This document shows, in pieces, positions 46,957-58,923 of a DNA stretch of 64,000 nucleotides. Source of the stretch: Campylobacterales bacterium. GTDB lineage: Bacteria > Campylobacterota > Campylobacteria > Campylobacterales > Sulfurospirillaceae. The notes beneath the pieces are model-generated. The model made no database searches and was not told where the DNA came from. It saw nothing but the letters and a program-made list of their open reading frames with translations. The DNA lies in the NCBI GenBank assembly GCA_024280575.1, contig JAJRPV010000018.1, positions 1 to 64,000 of the forward strand, read 5' to 3'. The first letter of the stretch is position 1. Each line of letters begins with the position of its first letter. Position numbers and translations under genes: made by a program.

Positions 46957-47584
46957 CGAATCTCTTACAAGCTATATTTTGGTTTGTAAAAATCTACAAA
47001 AGGCTTACGATTCTCTTTCGGAAGAGTATGCTAATCAAAATTGTAAATTTTTTATAAAAGATAGTGAAAAGCAGAGTGAAGATTTTTTGCTGGAAGATGC
47101 TAAAAATGTTGTCAAAGAAGCATATATTGCTGAAAATGAAAGGAAGATTATAATTCTTGGTGCTAAAACTTATAATATTTATGCACAAAATTCTCTATTG
47201 AAGATATTGGAAGAACCACCTAGAAATATCGTTTTTATACTTGTATGTGAATCTAAAAATGTTTTTTTACCGACTATTAGGTCAAGACTTCTTATAAAAG
47301 AGTTGGAGTACAAAGAAGAAAAAATTGAAATAGATTTAGATTTGGGAAGATTGGAATTAAGCGATATATACGATTTTGTGCAAAAAAATTCCAGAATAAA
47401 AAAAAATGAACTTAAAAATATGTTGCAAGAAATTATAAGCAGTGCTATTTTAAAATATCGTATAAATTTTAAAACAAAAGAGATGGAGCATTTTGAAAAG
47501 CTTTTACAATTAGGCGATTTAAATTCAAGACCGTCAAATGTGCTGATTTCACTACTTTTGACAATTTATCTAAAAAGAAATTAA
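46943..47584 (+). CDS. holB: DNA polymerase III delta-prime subunit
   Basis: TTG 46943 has AGAGG 6 nt upstream and gives 213 aa, overlapping hobA by 14 nt. The protein keeps part of the clamp-loader fold: KIIILGAKTYNIYAQNSLLKILEEPPRNIVFILVC (the ILEEPP motif of delta-prime) and TIRSRLLIKEL, corresponding to the SRC/SRL motif. It is short and lacks a Walker A and a zinc-binding region, as in other Campylobacterota. Delta-prime is the stator of the clamp loader. It sits 1 nt before folP. Confidence 0.87.
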   Translation: MTKNSESLTSYILVCKNLQKAYDSLSEEYANQNCKFFIKDSEKQSEDFLLEDAKNVVKEAYIAENERKIIILGAKTYNIYAQNSLLKILEEPPRNIVFILVCESKNVFLPTIRSRLLIKELEYKEEKIEIDLDLGRLELSDIYDFVQKNSRIKKNELKNMLQEIISSAILKYRINFKTKEMEHFEKLLQLGDLNSRPSNVLISLLLTIYLKRN

Positions 47585-47585
47585 T

Positions 47586-48727
47586 ATGAAAATATATAAA
47601 ATATCAAAAGATACTCCTATAGAAAAATTATTTGATAAGATAGGCGTCATAAAAGAGGGCGGGGCAATACTTCAGAAAAAAGCCAAGATAAATCTAATTT
47701 ATATCAAAGATTTAAAATCACCCGCAGCCAATATCTTAAAACAAGATGCACTCTCTTTGGGGGCTGATTTGGCAGTACCTAAAAATTGCGTTACATGTAG
47801 AGATGAGTTTGTAGAAGCTGTTTTGATAGCAAGTGATTCGCAACTATTGCAACTGTCAATCAAAGAAAAGAGCCAACCTTTTGGATTAAAAGAGTTGGCA
47901 AAAAACTTAAGAGATTTTACAAGCAAGAAAAAGAAAAAAACCCAAATAATGGGAGTTTTAAATGCAAATTCAGATAGTTTTTTTTCGAAAAGCAGATTTT
48001 CCGCAAATTCCGCACAAAAAAAGATAGAAGATATGATCGAAGAAGGAGCTGACATCATAGATATTGGTGGAGTTTCTAGCAGACCAGGAAGTGTTGGTGT
48101 GAGCGAAGAGGAAGAGTTTGAAAGAGTTAAGGACATAATAAATGTTGTGTCAAAGTTTAAATTTTATGAAAAAATAAAATTTTCGCTTGATAGTTATTCT
48201 CCATTGTCTTTGAGATATGCGCTAGATAGTGGTTTTAGCATTGTAAATGATATAACAGCTTTGGAGAATGATGAAGTCGCAAAATTAGCTTCAAATTATA
48301 ACGCTACTGTTGTTTTGATGCACAAGCTAGGAAGTACCAAAGAGATGCAAAAAGAACCAAAATATGAAAATGTCATACTAGATATTGACGCTTTTTTTAA
48401 GCAAAGAGTAGAAAAAGCACAAAGTTATGGAATAAAAGATATAGTTTTAGATGTTGGAATTGGATTTGGTAAAACTCTTGAGCATAATCTTTTACTTTTG
48501 CAAAATTTGGAGCATTTTCTATATTTTAATTATCCATTATTGGTAGGAGCTAGTAGAAAATCTATGATAAATATGATAATTCCAAGTGCTGTAAAAGATA
48601 GATTGCCGGGAACTTTAGCGGTGCATCTTGAAGCAAAAAGAAAAGGGGCTTCAATCATAAGAGTACATGATGTCAAAGAGCATTTTCAAGCATTTAAAGT
48701 TCAAGATGAGATTTTAGAAGCTTTTTG

Positions 48728-48728
<1 letters not shown>
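47586..48728 (+). CDS. folP: Dihydropteroate synthase with N-terminal extension
   Basis: The 380-aa protein carries an N-terminal region of about 115 residues not found in classical FolP, then the TIM barrel: QIMGVLNANSDSFF (where many have LNVTPDSF), GADIIDIGGVSSRPGS, IVNDITAL, LMHK, LDVGIGFGK, LVGASRKSMI and the terminal IIRVHDVKEH. It condenses p-aminobenzoate with the pterin pyrophosphate in folate synthesis. The extended form is usual in Campylobacter and Helicobacter. Its stop codon overlaps the next ATG by 1 nt. Confidence 0.93.
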
Positions 48729-52132
<3,404 letters not shown>

Positions 52133-52936
52133 AATAGATTCCGTAGCGATAGGTGTATTTGACGGGGTTCATCTAGGTCATCAGAAGCTACTAAAAAAGC
52201 TTTCAAAAAATGGAGCTGTTCTTATCATCTATAAGGAAAAAGCAAATATTACGCCGGCATATACAAGAAGTGAGTATATAGATTTCCCTTGCTTTTATCT
52301 AAAATTTGCGAAGATTAAAGAATTGGGATGTGATGAATTTATATCATTTTTAATAGATGAATTTCCAAATTTAAAAAAGATTATAGTTGGATACGCTTTT
52401 AAATTTGTTGCAAATAGATCTTGCTATATTTTTGATTTAAAACAAATTTTTTCTGGCAAAATAGAAGTTATAGATGAATTTTTTATAGATGATATTTCTG
52501 TTCACTCATCTACAATACGAAAATATATAAAAAATGGTGAAATTGAAAAGGCAAACAGATTCTTAGGCAGAGAATATAGCATAACAGGAAAAGCTATAAG
52601 AGGGCAAGGTTTAGGGAAGAAAGAATTAGTTCCAACAATAAACTTAAAAATAGAAAAATATCTTTTGCCCAAAAATGGTGTGTATGCAACTAGGTCTTTG
52701 ATTGACGGAAAATTATATAATTCTGTTACTTTTATCGGCATCAGAGAAAGCACGGATAAGAGTTTTTCTTGTGAAACACATATAATCGAAGAAGACATAC
52801 CAAATATTAGCGAGATTAAACTATTTTTTGTAAAGTTTATAAGAGAAAATAAAAAATTTTCCTCATTAAGTGATTTAAAAATACAAATTAAAAGCGATAT
52901 TGAATTAGCTAAAAATATTTTATATTAAGGTAGAAT

Positions 52937-53641
52937 ATGGATAAAATTTTTCAACAACCGATAAAAAAACAATTTGAATTTGACGAAAATATTGCTAGTG
53001 TATTTGATGATATGCTAGAGAGATCTATCCCTTTTTATAAAGAAGTGGTGTCATTAATTTGTAATATTATAAACTCATATGCCAAAAATAATTCAACTGT
53101 TTTAGATTTGGGGTGCTCCACTGCAAATACTCTTCTTGCTCTTCAAATAAAATCAGATAAAAATTTCAAAACAATTGGATATGACAATTCGGAAGCTATG
53201 TTGAGTCAAGCAAAGAGAAAAATTGATGCTTATGGTGTTGATATAGAATTAATACTTGCGGATATATTGGAAATAAATTTACCAAAAAATGATGTCACTA
53301 TGGCGAATTATATGCTACAGTTTATTCGTCCTATACAAAGAGAAAATTTTATAAAAAATATATATAATGCACTTAATACAGATGGTATATTTATTTTTAG
53401 TGAAAAAATTATATACGAAGATAAAAAACTCAATAAAAATATGATTGATATATACTATAATTTTAAGAAAAAACAAGGGTATAGCGAGTTTGAAATTTCT
53501 CAAAAAAGAGAAGCTTTAGAAAATGTTCTTGTTCCTTACAGTGAAGAAGAAAATAAAAAACTCATTATAAAATCAGGTTTTAAGACCGTAGAAACCCTAT
53601 TTAAATGGGGAAATTTTGTAACATTCCTAGCTATTAAGTAA
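52937..53641 (+). CDS. cmoA: Carboxy-S-adenosyl-L-methionine synthase
   Basis: The 234-aa protein has FEFDENIASVFDDMLERSIPFYKEV, the SAM-binding VLDLGCSTANTLLAL (about residues 55-69), IGYDNSEAML, and MLQFIRPIQRENFIKNIYNAL, which match CmoA closely. CmoA makes the carboxy-SAM used by CmoB in wobble uridine modification of tRNA. cmoB is not in the window. AAGGTAGAAT precedes the ATG. Its 3' end overlaps the convergent hypothetical gene by 8 nt. Confidence 0.93.
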   Translation: MDKIFQQPIKKQFEFDENIASVFDDMLERSIPFYKEVVSLICNIINSYAKNNSTVLDLGCSTANTLLALQIKSDKNFKTIGYDNSEAMLSQAKRKIDAYGVDIELILADILEINLPKNDVTMANYMLQFIRPIQRENFIKNIYNALNTDGIFIFSEKIIYEDKKLNKNMIDIYYNFKKKQGYSEFEISQKREALENVLVPYSEEENKKLIIKSGFKTVETLFKWGNFVTFLAIK

Positions 53642-53882
53642 ATAATTTAGGCGAGTTTCTTTTGATATAATTGATAACGGTTATAATTTCATCTTGTCCC
53701 ATTTCGCTATCATCATCTTCGTCAAAAACATCATCTATTGCATCTAGGTATGCATCTACCGCTTTTTTCAAATTTTCTTTTTTCACTCCTGCGAAAAAAA
53801 GTGCCACATTTAACATATCTGAGAGTTGCATTGCTAACTCTTCTATTTCAATTTCTATGTTTTCTCTTTCGTTATCTAGCAT
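53634..53882 (-). CDS. Small acidic conserved hypothetical protein
   Basis: The 82-aa protein is strongly acidic (runs such as DDVFDEDDDSEMGQDE) and mainly helical by appearance. AGGAAGTAAC precedes its ATG, and its start overlaps the DHH phosphoesterase end by 11 nt, so it is a genuine downstream partner in that operon. No motif is recognised. The helix LSDMLNVALFFAGVKKENLKKAVDAYLDAI could be an interaction surface. Confidence 0.7.
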   Translation of the reverse strand: MLDNERENIEIEIEELAMQLSDMLNVALFFAGVKKENLKKAVDAYLDAIDDVFDEDDDSEMGQDEIITVINYIKRNSPKLFT

Positions 53883-54917
53883 TGTTACTTCCTGTTTTTG
53901 TTATTATCAGATCTTCAATCTGTTTTTTTATATTTTTATATATAAAACTGTCTTTAAAATTACTCACTAGGCCGCCACTCGCATTTGGATGACCTCCTCC
54001 ATTTGCAAGGTGAGCTGCCATTTTACTCACATCAATTTTGCCATTTGCTCTCAGGCTGATAGTTTTTCTCGATGTTATATCCATAAAAAAATCAAAATCT
54101 GGGTTTTTCTTTAAAAAATCATTGCCAATTACGGAAACATTTCCTATATTGTATGTCAAAATTCCTTTGTATCCTTCATATTCAATTTGCATTTTATCTC
54201 TATTTTTGGTCAACATTTTTATATTTTGCATAGAAACTAAATTGCTTAGAGTATCATCATTTTCTTGTTTAAAAATTTCTTTTTTTATTTTATGTATATT
54301 ATTATCTAGTGCAATATGAGGTTTATTTTGTTCAAAATAGGACTGGATTTTACTCAGAAGTTCAAACATATACAGACTGTTTTCCTTAGGAAACATGATT
54401 CTATTTATCTCTTTAGCTCCGCTTATGAGTCCAAGACATACTTTCCCTAGCTCAAATTCTTTTTTATCATCTAGCCATATATCAACAGCATTTACAACAT
54501 CTACAAGTCTTGACAACCTCTCATCTTTTTCAAAAATTGATGAAAAGAAATCATAACAAATCTTAGTCGCACAGCGTGAATCATCTAAAAAATACCACTC
54601 AAAATTATTTGCGCAATCTTGTCCTGATTTATGATGGTCTAGTAATAAAATCATAATATTACTATTGGCTATTTTTACTCTAGAGTCAAAACTTTTTGCC
54701 TGTTCCAAGGTAAGATTTAGATCAGTTATGAGTATAATATTTTTTCATTGTTTTCATTGTTTATGTCACTAAAAATCTCATCAAATCTTTCATTTATTTC
54801 TCTACCATAGTTTGAATTATAAAATTTTATATTATCAAAATATCTATTTGTAACCATTTGACATCCATATCCGTCTAAATCAGTATGAGACATATGGTAA
54901 ACTTTGTAATTATTCAT
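53872..54917 (-). pseudogene. DHH-family phosphoesterase, broken by one missing A in an A6 run
   Basis: The N-terminal frame (from 54917) has the HTDLDGYGCQ metal motif and ends early at EKILYS. The C-terminal frame carries LLLDHHKSG (DHH motif) and the DHHA1-type tail MAAHLANGGGHPNASGG. Restoring one A in the run 54740-54745 gives EKNIILITDLNLTLEQ as the join and 348 aa in total. DHH/DHHA1 proteins include RecJ-like nucleases, oligoribonuclease NrnA and cyclic-dinucleotide phosphodiesterases; which applies is unclear. Of the four A-run breaks this is the shortest run and not a good ribosomal slippery site, so a missing base is most likely. Confidence 0.82.
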
Positions 54918-54926
54918 TCATTTCCT

Positions 54927-57104
54927 TTATAAATTTTCAATTTCGATAGTCCCAACAACTTCAAACTTTGCATTTGAATCTATTTCAGCATGGCTTAATA
55001 CGACAACATCCAGATTAAATTTTTCAAATATATCGTTTATAGATTTTCTCAAGAGAGGGTCAACAACTATTATAACAGGAGCTATTCCTTTTTGCAACAC
55101 TTTACTGGCTTCATTGCTTACAACTTGGACCAATTCATTTATCTGTCCTATATTTAAAATTAAGTCTCTTACGCCATCTCTTTCATGCAGAGCATCAAGC
55201 ATCTTTTGCTCAGTGTTTGCATTAAATGTTAAAAGCTTGATAACCCCTTCTTCATCCTTATACATCTTGGTTATTATGCGTGATAAGTGTGACCTGACTT
55301 GCTCGGTAATTATTTCAACATTTCTAGTAATTTCAGCAACATCACTTATCGTCTCAAGTATAGTCAACATATCCTTAATCGGTATTTTTTCATGCAATAG
55401 TGATTTTAACACTTTTTGTATTAGCCCAATATTTGCAACTTTTAAACAGTCTTCCACAACAACAGGAAAACTTTCTTTGGCTTTATCAACTAATTCCTGA
55501 ACATCTTGTCTAGTAAGAAGTTCTTCAGAATATTTTTTGATTAGTTCACTAAGATGAGTTGAGATAACAGTTGCCGGGTCAACCGTAGTATAACCTTTTA
55601 TAATAGCATCTTCTTTTTCATCACTATTTATCCAAAGAGCATCTAGTCCAAAAGCCGGCTCTTTTGTCGGTATTCCATCAATTTTATCTACAACTAAACC
55701 ACTGTCCATCGCAAGAAATTTATCTGGATATATTTCTCCACTGCCAATTTCAGCCCCTTTTAATAAGAGTTGATATTGATTTGGTTGCAAATGTAGATTG
55801 TCTCGTATTCGAACTTGAGGTATAAGATAGCCATAATCTGTAGCAATTTTTCTTCTCATGCTTTTTATACGATCTAGCAAATCTCCCCCTTGCATCGGAT
55901 CAGCTAATTTTATAAGTTGATAACCTAGATCCAGCTCTAAAACTTCAAGTTTTAAAATATCATTTAATGCTTTTTCCTCTTCTTCTTTGAGTTCGCTAGT
56001 TGATTTTTTTTGAGGTTTTACACCTTGAGTTTTCTCTTTTGAAGGAATAATATTTTCAGGTTCCTGATTTAGAAATTTTCTTAAAGAGAAGTCACCTTCC
56101 ACGGTTTTTCTCATAAGATACGCAAGAGTTAAAAATATAAGACCAACTAGACCAAGGGATATTGTTGGCAAACCAGGTACTAGAGCAAATAAAATCAAAA
56201 TCAAACCAACGATAAAAAGTGTTTTGTAGTCACCAAAAAGCTGTTTGATAGAGCCTTTCGCAAAATTCTGGTCATCTTTGTTTGCCCGAGTAATTATAAT
56301 ACCAGTAGCCGTAGAAGTTATGAGAGCCGGAAGTTGCGAAACCAAACCATCGCCGATTGTTAAAATAGTATATGTTTTTGCACTTGTGGCAAGATCAAGA
56401 TTATATTGGAAAGCACCTATTAAAAATCCACCTATTATATTTATAATAGTGATTATTATACCCGCAACAGCATCACCTTTTACAAATTTACTAGAACCAT
56501 CCATTGCACCATAAAAACTTGCTTCTTGTATAACATCTTCTCTTCTTTCTCTTGCCGTTTTTTCATCAATAAGTCCGGCATTTAAATCTGCATCAATTGC
56601 CATCTGTTTACCGGGCATCGCATCAAGTGTAAATCGGGCAGCAACCTCTGCCACTCTAGTCGAGCCTTTAGTTATAACCATAAAGTTTATAATAACTAAA
56701 ATAGAAAAAACAATAACGCCGATTACATAGTTTCCACCGACAACAAAATCACCAAAACTTGATATTATTTCACTTACAGCACTTGGTCCTTCATGCCCAT
56801 GACTTAATATCATTCTGGTTGTAGCAATATTAAGAGATAGTCTATACAGAGTTATAATCAATATAAGAGTAGGAAATGTTGTTAAATCTGTAGGCTTTGG
56901 AATATAAAGTGATATAAGTATAATCAAAACAGAAATCGATAAAGATATAGTCAAAAAAAGATCCAACATGTAGCTTGGAAGAGGCACAATTATAATAGCT
57001 AATATGGCTATGATAAAAAATACCATAGTAAGATCTTTTGATTTTACTATGGTTCTTGATATAGGATTAATAATTGATGCGAAAATATTTTTATTTTTTG
57101 CCAT
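54927..57104 (-). CDS. flhA: Flagellar export apparatus protein FlhA
   Basis: ATG 57104 (MAKNKNIF) gives 725 aa; a GTG five codons earlier is an alternative. The N-terminal half has eight membrane helices with ISLYIPKPTDLTTFPTLILIITLYRLSLNIATTR and the cytoplasmic FHIPEP loop region (FTLDAMPGKQMAIDADLNAGLI), and the C-terminal half is the cytosolic export-gate ring (LDLGYQLIKLADP). FlhA is the export gate of the flagellar type III system. It follows rrf2 by 18 nt. The flhA-rrf2-rpsO arrangement is known from Campylobacter. Confidence 0.96.
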   Translation of the reverse strand: MAKNKNIFASIINPISRTIVKSKDLTMVFFIIAILAIIIVPLPSYMLDLFLTISLSISVLIILISLYIPKPTDLTTFPTLILIITLYRLSLNIATTRMILSHGHEGPSAVSEIISSFGDFVVGGNYVIGVIVFSILVIINFMVITKGSTRVAEVAARFTLDAMPGKQMAIDADLNAGLIDEKTARERREDVIQEASFYGAMDGSSKFVKGDAVAGIIITIINIIGGFLIGAFQYNLDLATSAKTYTILTIGDGLVSQLPALITSTATGIIITRANKDDQNFAKGSIKQLFGDYKTLFIVGLILILFALVPGLPTISLGLVGLIFLTLAYLMRKTVEGDFSLRKFLNQEPENIIPSKEKTQGVKPQKKSTSELKEEEEKALNDILKLEVLELDLGYQLIKLADPMQGGDLLDRIKSMRRKIATDYGYLIPQVRIRDNLHLQPNQYQLLLKGAEIGSGEIYPDKFLAMDSGLVVDKIDGIPTKEPAFGLDALWINSDEKEDAIIKGYTTVDPATVISTHLSELIKKYSEELLTRQDVQELVDKAKESFPVVVEDCLKVANIGLIQKVLKSLLHEKIPIKDMLTILETISDVAEITRNVEIITEQVRSHLSRIITKMYKDEEGVIKLLTFNANTEQKMLDALHERDGVRDLILNIGQINELVQVVSNEASKVLQKGIAPVIIVVDPLLRKSINDIFEKFNLDVVVLSHAEIDSNAKFEVVGTIEIENL

Positions 57105-57122
57105 AAGTTTTGTAGGCACCCT

Positions 57123-57527
57123 TTAATTTTCAGTAATATCTTTTAGTGTAATTCTATCTAAAAACAGATCTATTTTCATTTGAAGTTTACTTAAAACCGG
57201 TAAAATCTTACAAAATTCTTCTTTTCCACTAGGACATTTTGATTCTGGAGTGGAGCATTCAAAAACTTTTGTTGGTTTTTTTTCAGCAGATTCTATTATA
57301 ACTTTTAAAGTTAAATCCTTAGGCGGAATTGCAAGCATAAAACCACCTTTTGTGCCTTTAAAAGATTTTAATATTTTTTCTCTAGCTAGTGATTGAAGTA
57401 TTTTCGCTAAAAAACTTTTTGAAATTCCAAGTTGCGTTGACAAGGTATCCACATCTTGAGGGACATCTTTTTCACAAATTAGTATTAATGATAATAGTGC
57501 GTACTCGCTAGCTTTTGTTAGCAACAT
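57123..57527 (-). CDS. Rrf2-family transcriptional regulator with Cys cluster
   Basis: The 134-aa protein has the Rrf2 winged-helix N-terminus (LTKASEYALLSLILICEK, LGISKSFLAKILQSLAREKIL, KGTKGGFML) and three cysteines in the signature loop (ECSTPESKCPSGKEEFC, about residues 91-107). Such clusters in IscR/NsrR/RirA bind an iron-sulfur cluster and sense NO, oxidants or iron. A 10-bp-arm inverted repeat lies about 40 nt upstream of its start codon and may be its own operator. Its coupling to flhA could put export-gate expression under redox control, which is inference. Confidence 0.9.
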   Translation of the reverse strand: MLLTKASEYALLSLILICEKDVPQDVDTLSTQLGISKSFLAKILQSLAREKILKSFKGTKGGFMLAIPPKDLTLKVIIESAEKKPTKVFECSTPESKCPSGKEEFCKILPVLSKLQMKIDLFLDRITLKDITEN

Positions 57528-57566
57528 AAAAAACCTTTATTATTCTCTCTTTTTAACCTTATATTA

Positions 57567-57595
57567 TTCAATATCATGTCTAAGTTGATATTGAA
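57567..57595. promoter_or_regulatory. Inverted repeat upstream of rrf2, candidate Rrf2 operator
   Basis: TTCAATATCA and TGATATTGAA are perfect 10-bp arms separated by 9 nt, centred about 54 nt before the rrf2 start codon in the intergenic region shared with rpsO. The dyad size suits a dimeric winged-helix regulator. Assignment to the adjacent Rrf2 protein is inference from position. Confidence 0.5.
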
Positions 57596-57702
57596 GTAGG
57601 GTAAATTGTTAATTAAGACAAATATTGTACTAAATTTAAACTAGATTTTACATTAATTTTTAATTTCAACGCTAAGTAAATGACTTTTTTCATTTTTTTA
57701 GA

Positions 57703-57708
57703 TATAAT
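57703..57708 (+). promoter_or_regulatory. -10 box of the rpsO promoter
   Basis: TATAAT in the context TTTTTTTAGATATAATACC lies 65 nt upstream of the rpsO start codon. There is no clear -35, but a T-rich stretch precedes it, as is common for sigma70 promoters in Campylobacter-type genomes. Confidence 0.55.
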
Positions 57709-57773
57709 ACCACCCCTTATTGAATAACTATATTGTATTTGATAAGTAAAATTAACCAATCAAGGAGGTCATT

Positions 57774-58046
57774 ATGGCTTTAGGTTCGGCGGAAAAATTA
57801 GAAATCGTCAACAAATTCGGAAGAAAAGAGGGTGATACTGGTTCACCAGAGGTTCAAATAGCACTTATATCTAAAAGAGTATTAGATTTAACAGAACATT
57901 TGAAAATAAATAAAAAAGACCACTCTTCAAGATTAGGACTTTTGAAATTAGTTGGACAGAGAAAAAGACTTTTGAGATATCTCAAAAAAACTGATTTTGT
58001 TAAATACAGTGAAGTTATCAAAGAACTATCTATTAGAGATAAATAA
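57774..58046 (+). CDS. rpsO: 30S ribosomal protein S15
   Basis: The 90-aa protein matches S15 throughout: [52 protein letters not shown], and [21 protein letters not shown]15 is a primary binder of 16S rRNA on the platform. AGGAGG 5 nt before the ATG is a near-perfect Shine-Dalgarno. Unlike most ribosomal genes it stands alone, as usual for rpsO, here divergent from rrf2-flhA. Confidence 0.98.
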   Translation: MALGSAEKLEIVNKFGRKEGDTGSPEVQIALISKRVLDLTEHLKINKKDHSSRLGLLKLVGQRKRLLRYLKKTDFVKYSEVIKELSIRDK

Positions 58047-58054
58047 ATCAACTA

Positions 58055-58079
58055 TGAGCCTACATATGGCGTAGGCTCA
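58055..58079 (+). terminator. Hairpin after rpsO
   Basis: TGAGCCTAC and GTAGGCTCA form a 9-bp stem around a 7-nt loop starting 8 nt after the rpsO stop codon. No T-run follows, so it is a weak or Rho-assisted terminator, or an mRNA 3' end stabiliser. Confidence 0.55.
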
Positions 58080-58124
58080 CAACTTGCAAAAACCCCTCAA
58101 TTCTAGCTCAATATACAAAAAACC

Positions 58125-58200
58125 GTATAAAATACAATAAAAAATATGTAAAACTGTAAAAATTTGTATAAAAACCATAAAAAATGTTCTAAAACTTATC
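58125..58200 (+). repeat. AT-rich array of GTA-TAAAA-like short direct repeats
   Basis: The stretch holds GTATAAAA, GTAAAACT, GTAAAAATTT, GTATAAAAAC and GTTCTAAAAC in the same orientation at irregular spacing of about 10-25 bp. It precedes a TATAAT (58220-58225) and the HTH gene. It could bind a regulator or be AT-rich noise; periodic purine tracts can also bend DNA. Confidence 0.3.
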
Positions 58201-58284
58201 ATATAACGAATATTTTAGATATAATAACTGATATTTTATATATATTTAGGTGTAATTAATTTTGTCTTGGTTAAAATAAGCCCT

Positions 58285-58533
58285 ATGAAAACTAATGATA
58301 TTTTTAATCTCCTTCATAATGCAGTAGAATCAAAATTTTTTGGTAAAAAAATAAGTCAAAGAGAGATGGCAGAACGACTGGGGATTTCCATGAGGACATA
58401 TCAAGATTGGAGACTTGGAAATTCTAAGCCACAAGCTGCTATTGCAATATTTAAAATGTTAAGCGAACTTGAGGATGAAGAAGTTTTGCGAATTACAAGA
58501 CGCATCCGTTCTAATTTAAAGGAAAATGCATGA
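58285..58533 (+). CDS. Small XRE-like helix-turn-helix protein
   Basis: ATG 58285 gives 82 aa (a TTG six codons earlier has no ribosome site). The centre is an XRE/Cro-type HTH: KISQREMAERLGISMRTYQDWRLGNSKPQAAIAIFKML (about residues 21-58), where NSKPQ is the usual segment after the recognition helix. The rest is charged. It overlaps by 4 nt a 51-aa gene, forming a two-gene unit between rpsO and the heat-shock operon. A regulator of its own promoter or of a nearby operon is plausible; toxin-antitoxin is less likely, as the partner resembles no known toxin. Confidence 0.75.
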   Translation: MKTNDIFNLLHNAVESKFFGKKISQREMAERLGISMRTYQDWRLGNSKPQAAIAIFKMLSELEDEEVLRITRRIRSNLKENA

Positions 58534-58685
58534 GCAATTTAACCAAAACAGAAAAAAAAGCGTTAAATGAACTATTTATAGCACTAAAAGACAAAGAAAA
58601 TATTTTATCCAAAATTAAAAAAACCTCTATAAGCATTATTTATTACTTTGTAAGATTAAAAAAAATCAAGCACCCCATAATCTGA
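58530..58685 (+). CDS. 51-aa basic/hydrophobic partner of the HTH protein
   Basis: The ATG overlaps the HTH stop codon (ATGA) and AAAGGAAA precedes it. The 51 residues are a charged N-terminal helix (MSNLTKTEKKALNELFIALKDKEN) followed by a short apolar stretch with basic ends (ISIIYYFVRLKKIK). It is too short to assign. Coupled translation and a proper ribosome site make it credible. It may be a membrane-associated micro-protein or cofactor of the HTH protein. Confidence 0.55.
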   Translation: MSNLTKTEKKALNELFIALKDKENILSKIKKTSISIIYYFVRLKKIKHPII

Positions 58686-58757
58686 ATTTAAATATCTAAC
58701 ATTACCCAATTTGCAATACTCATACTATCCATTATTCATTAATTTTATCTATACAAA

Positions 58758-58793
58758 TATTAGACTAAATATACTTTAGTCTAATAGACTAAA
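58758..58793. promoter_or_regulatory. Inverted repeat plus third half-site upstream of the hrcA promoter
   Basis: TATTAGACTAAA and TTTAGTCTAATA are perfect 12-bp arms with a 5-nt spacer (58758-58786). A third copy, TAGACTAAA, follows at 58785-58793. The element ends 9 bp before the -35 hexamer of the hrcA promoter, a position for an activator or a repressor. It does not match the HspR box I know (HAIR, CTTGAGT-N7-ACTCAAG). Confidence 0.55.
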
Positions 58794-58802
58794 GAAAACT
58801 AC

Positions 58803-58832
58803 TTGACAAAACATCACTCAATGTTGTATAAT
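58803..58832 (+). promoter_or_regulatory. Sigma70 promoter of the hrcA-grpE-dnaK operon
   Basis: TTGACA at 58803-58808 and TATAAT at 58827-58832 are both consensus and 18 bp apart. It lies 92 nt upstream of hrcA and is followed by the CIRCE-like operator. This is the strongest promoter seen in the window. Confidence 0.85.
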
Positions 58833-58836
58833 TACA

Positions 58837-58863
58837 TCAGCAATTAAAAGTAGAGAGTGCTAA
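58837..58863. promoter_or_regulatory. CIRCE-like HrcA operator with one degenerate arm
   Basis: The right arm GAGTGCTAA (58855-58863) is the exact CIRCE half; the left arm TCAGCAATT (58837-58845) matches TTAGCACTC at 6 of 9 positions, and the spacer is exactly 9 nt. It lies just after the -10 box, where HrcA would block initiation of its own operon. Confidence 0.7.
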
Positions 58864-58923
58864 TGGTTATTTTAAAATTTAACGCAAGAGAGATTTGAGG
58901 AATTATAGGGGAGTGAAAGATAG

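Noticed and set aside
53634-53992. Frames on the plus strand across the acidic hypothetical and DHH genes
   Set aside because: They oppose convincing minus-strand genes, are Ser/Phe-rich without motifs, and have no ribosome site.
57600-57770. Second gene or small RNA in the AT-rich rrf2-rpsO gap
   Set aside because: No frame with a ribosome site and no stable hairpin beyond the dyad at 57567-57595; the region is explained by two divergent promoters.
58863-58898. 11-codon leader peptide frame (MVILK...) before hrcA
   Set aside because: Very short, begins inside the CIRCE arm, has no ribosome site and no regulatory codon pattern.
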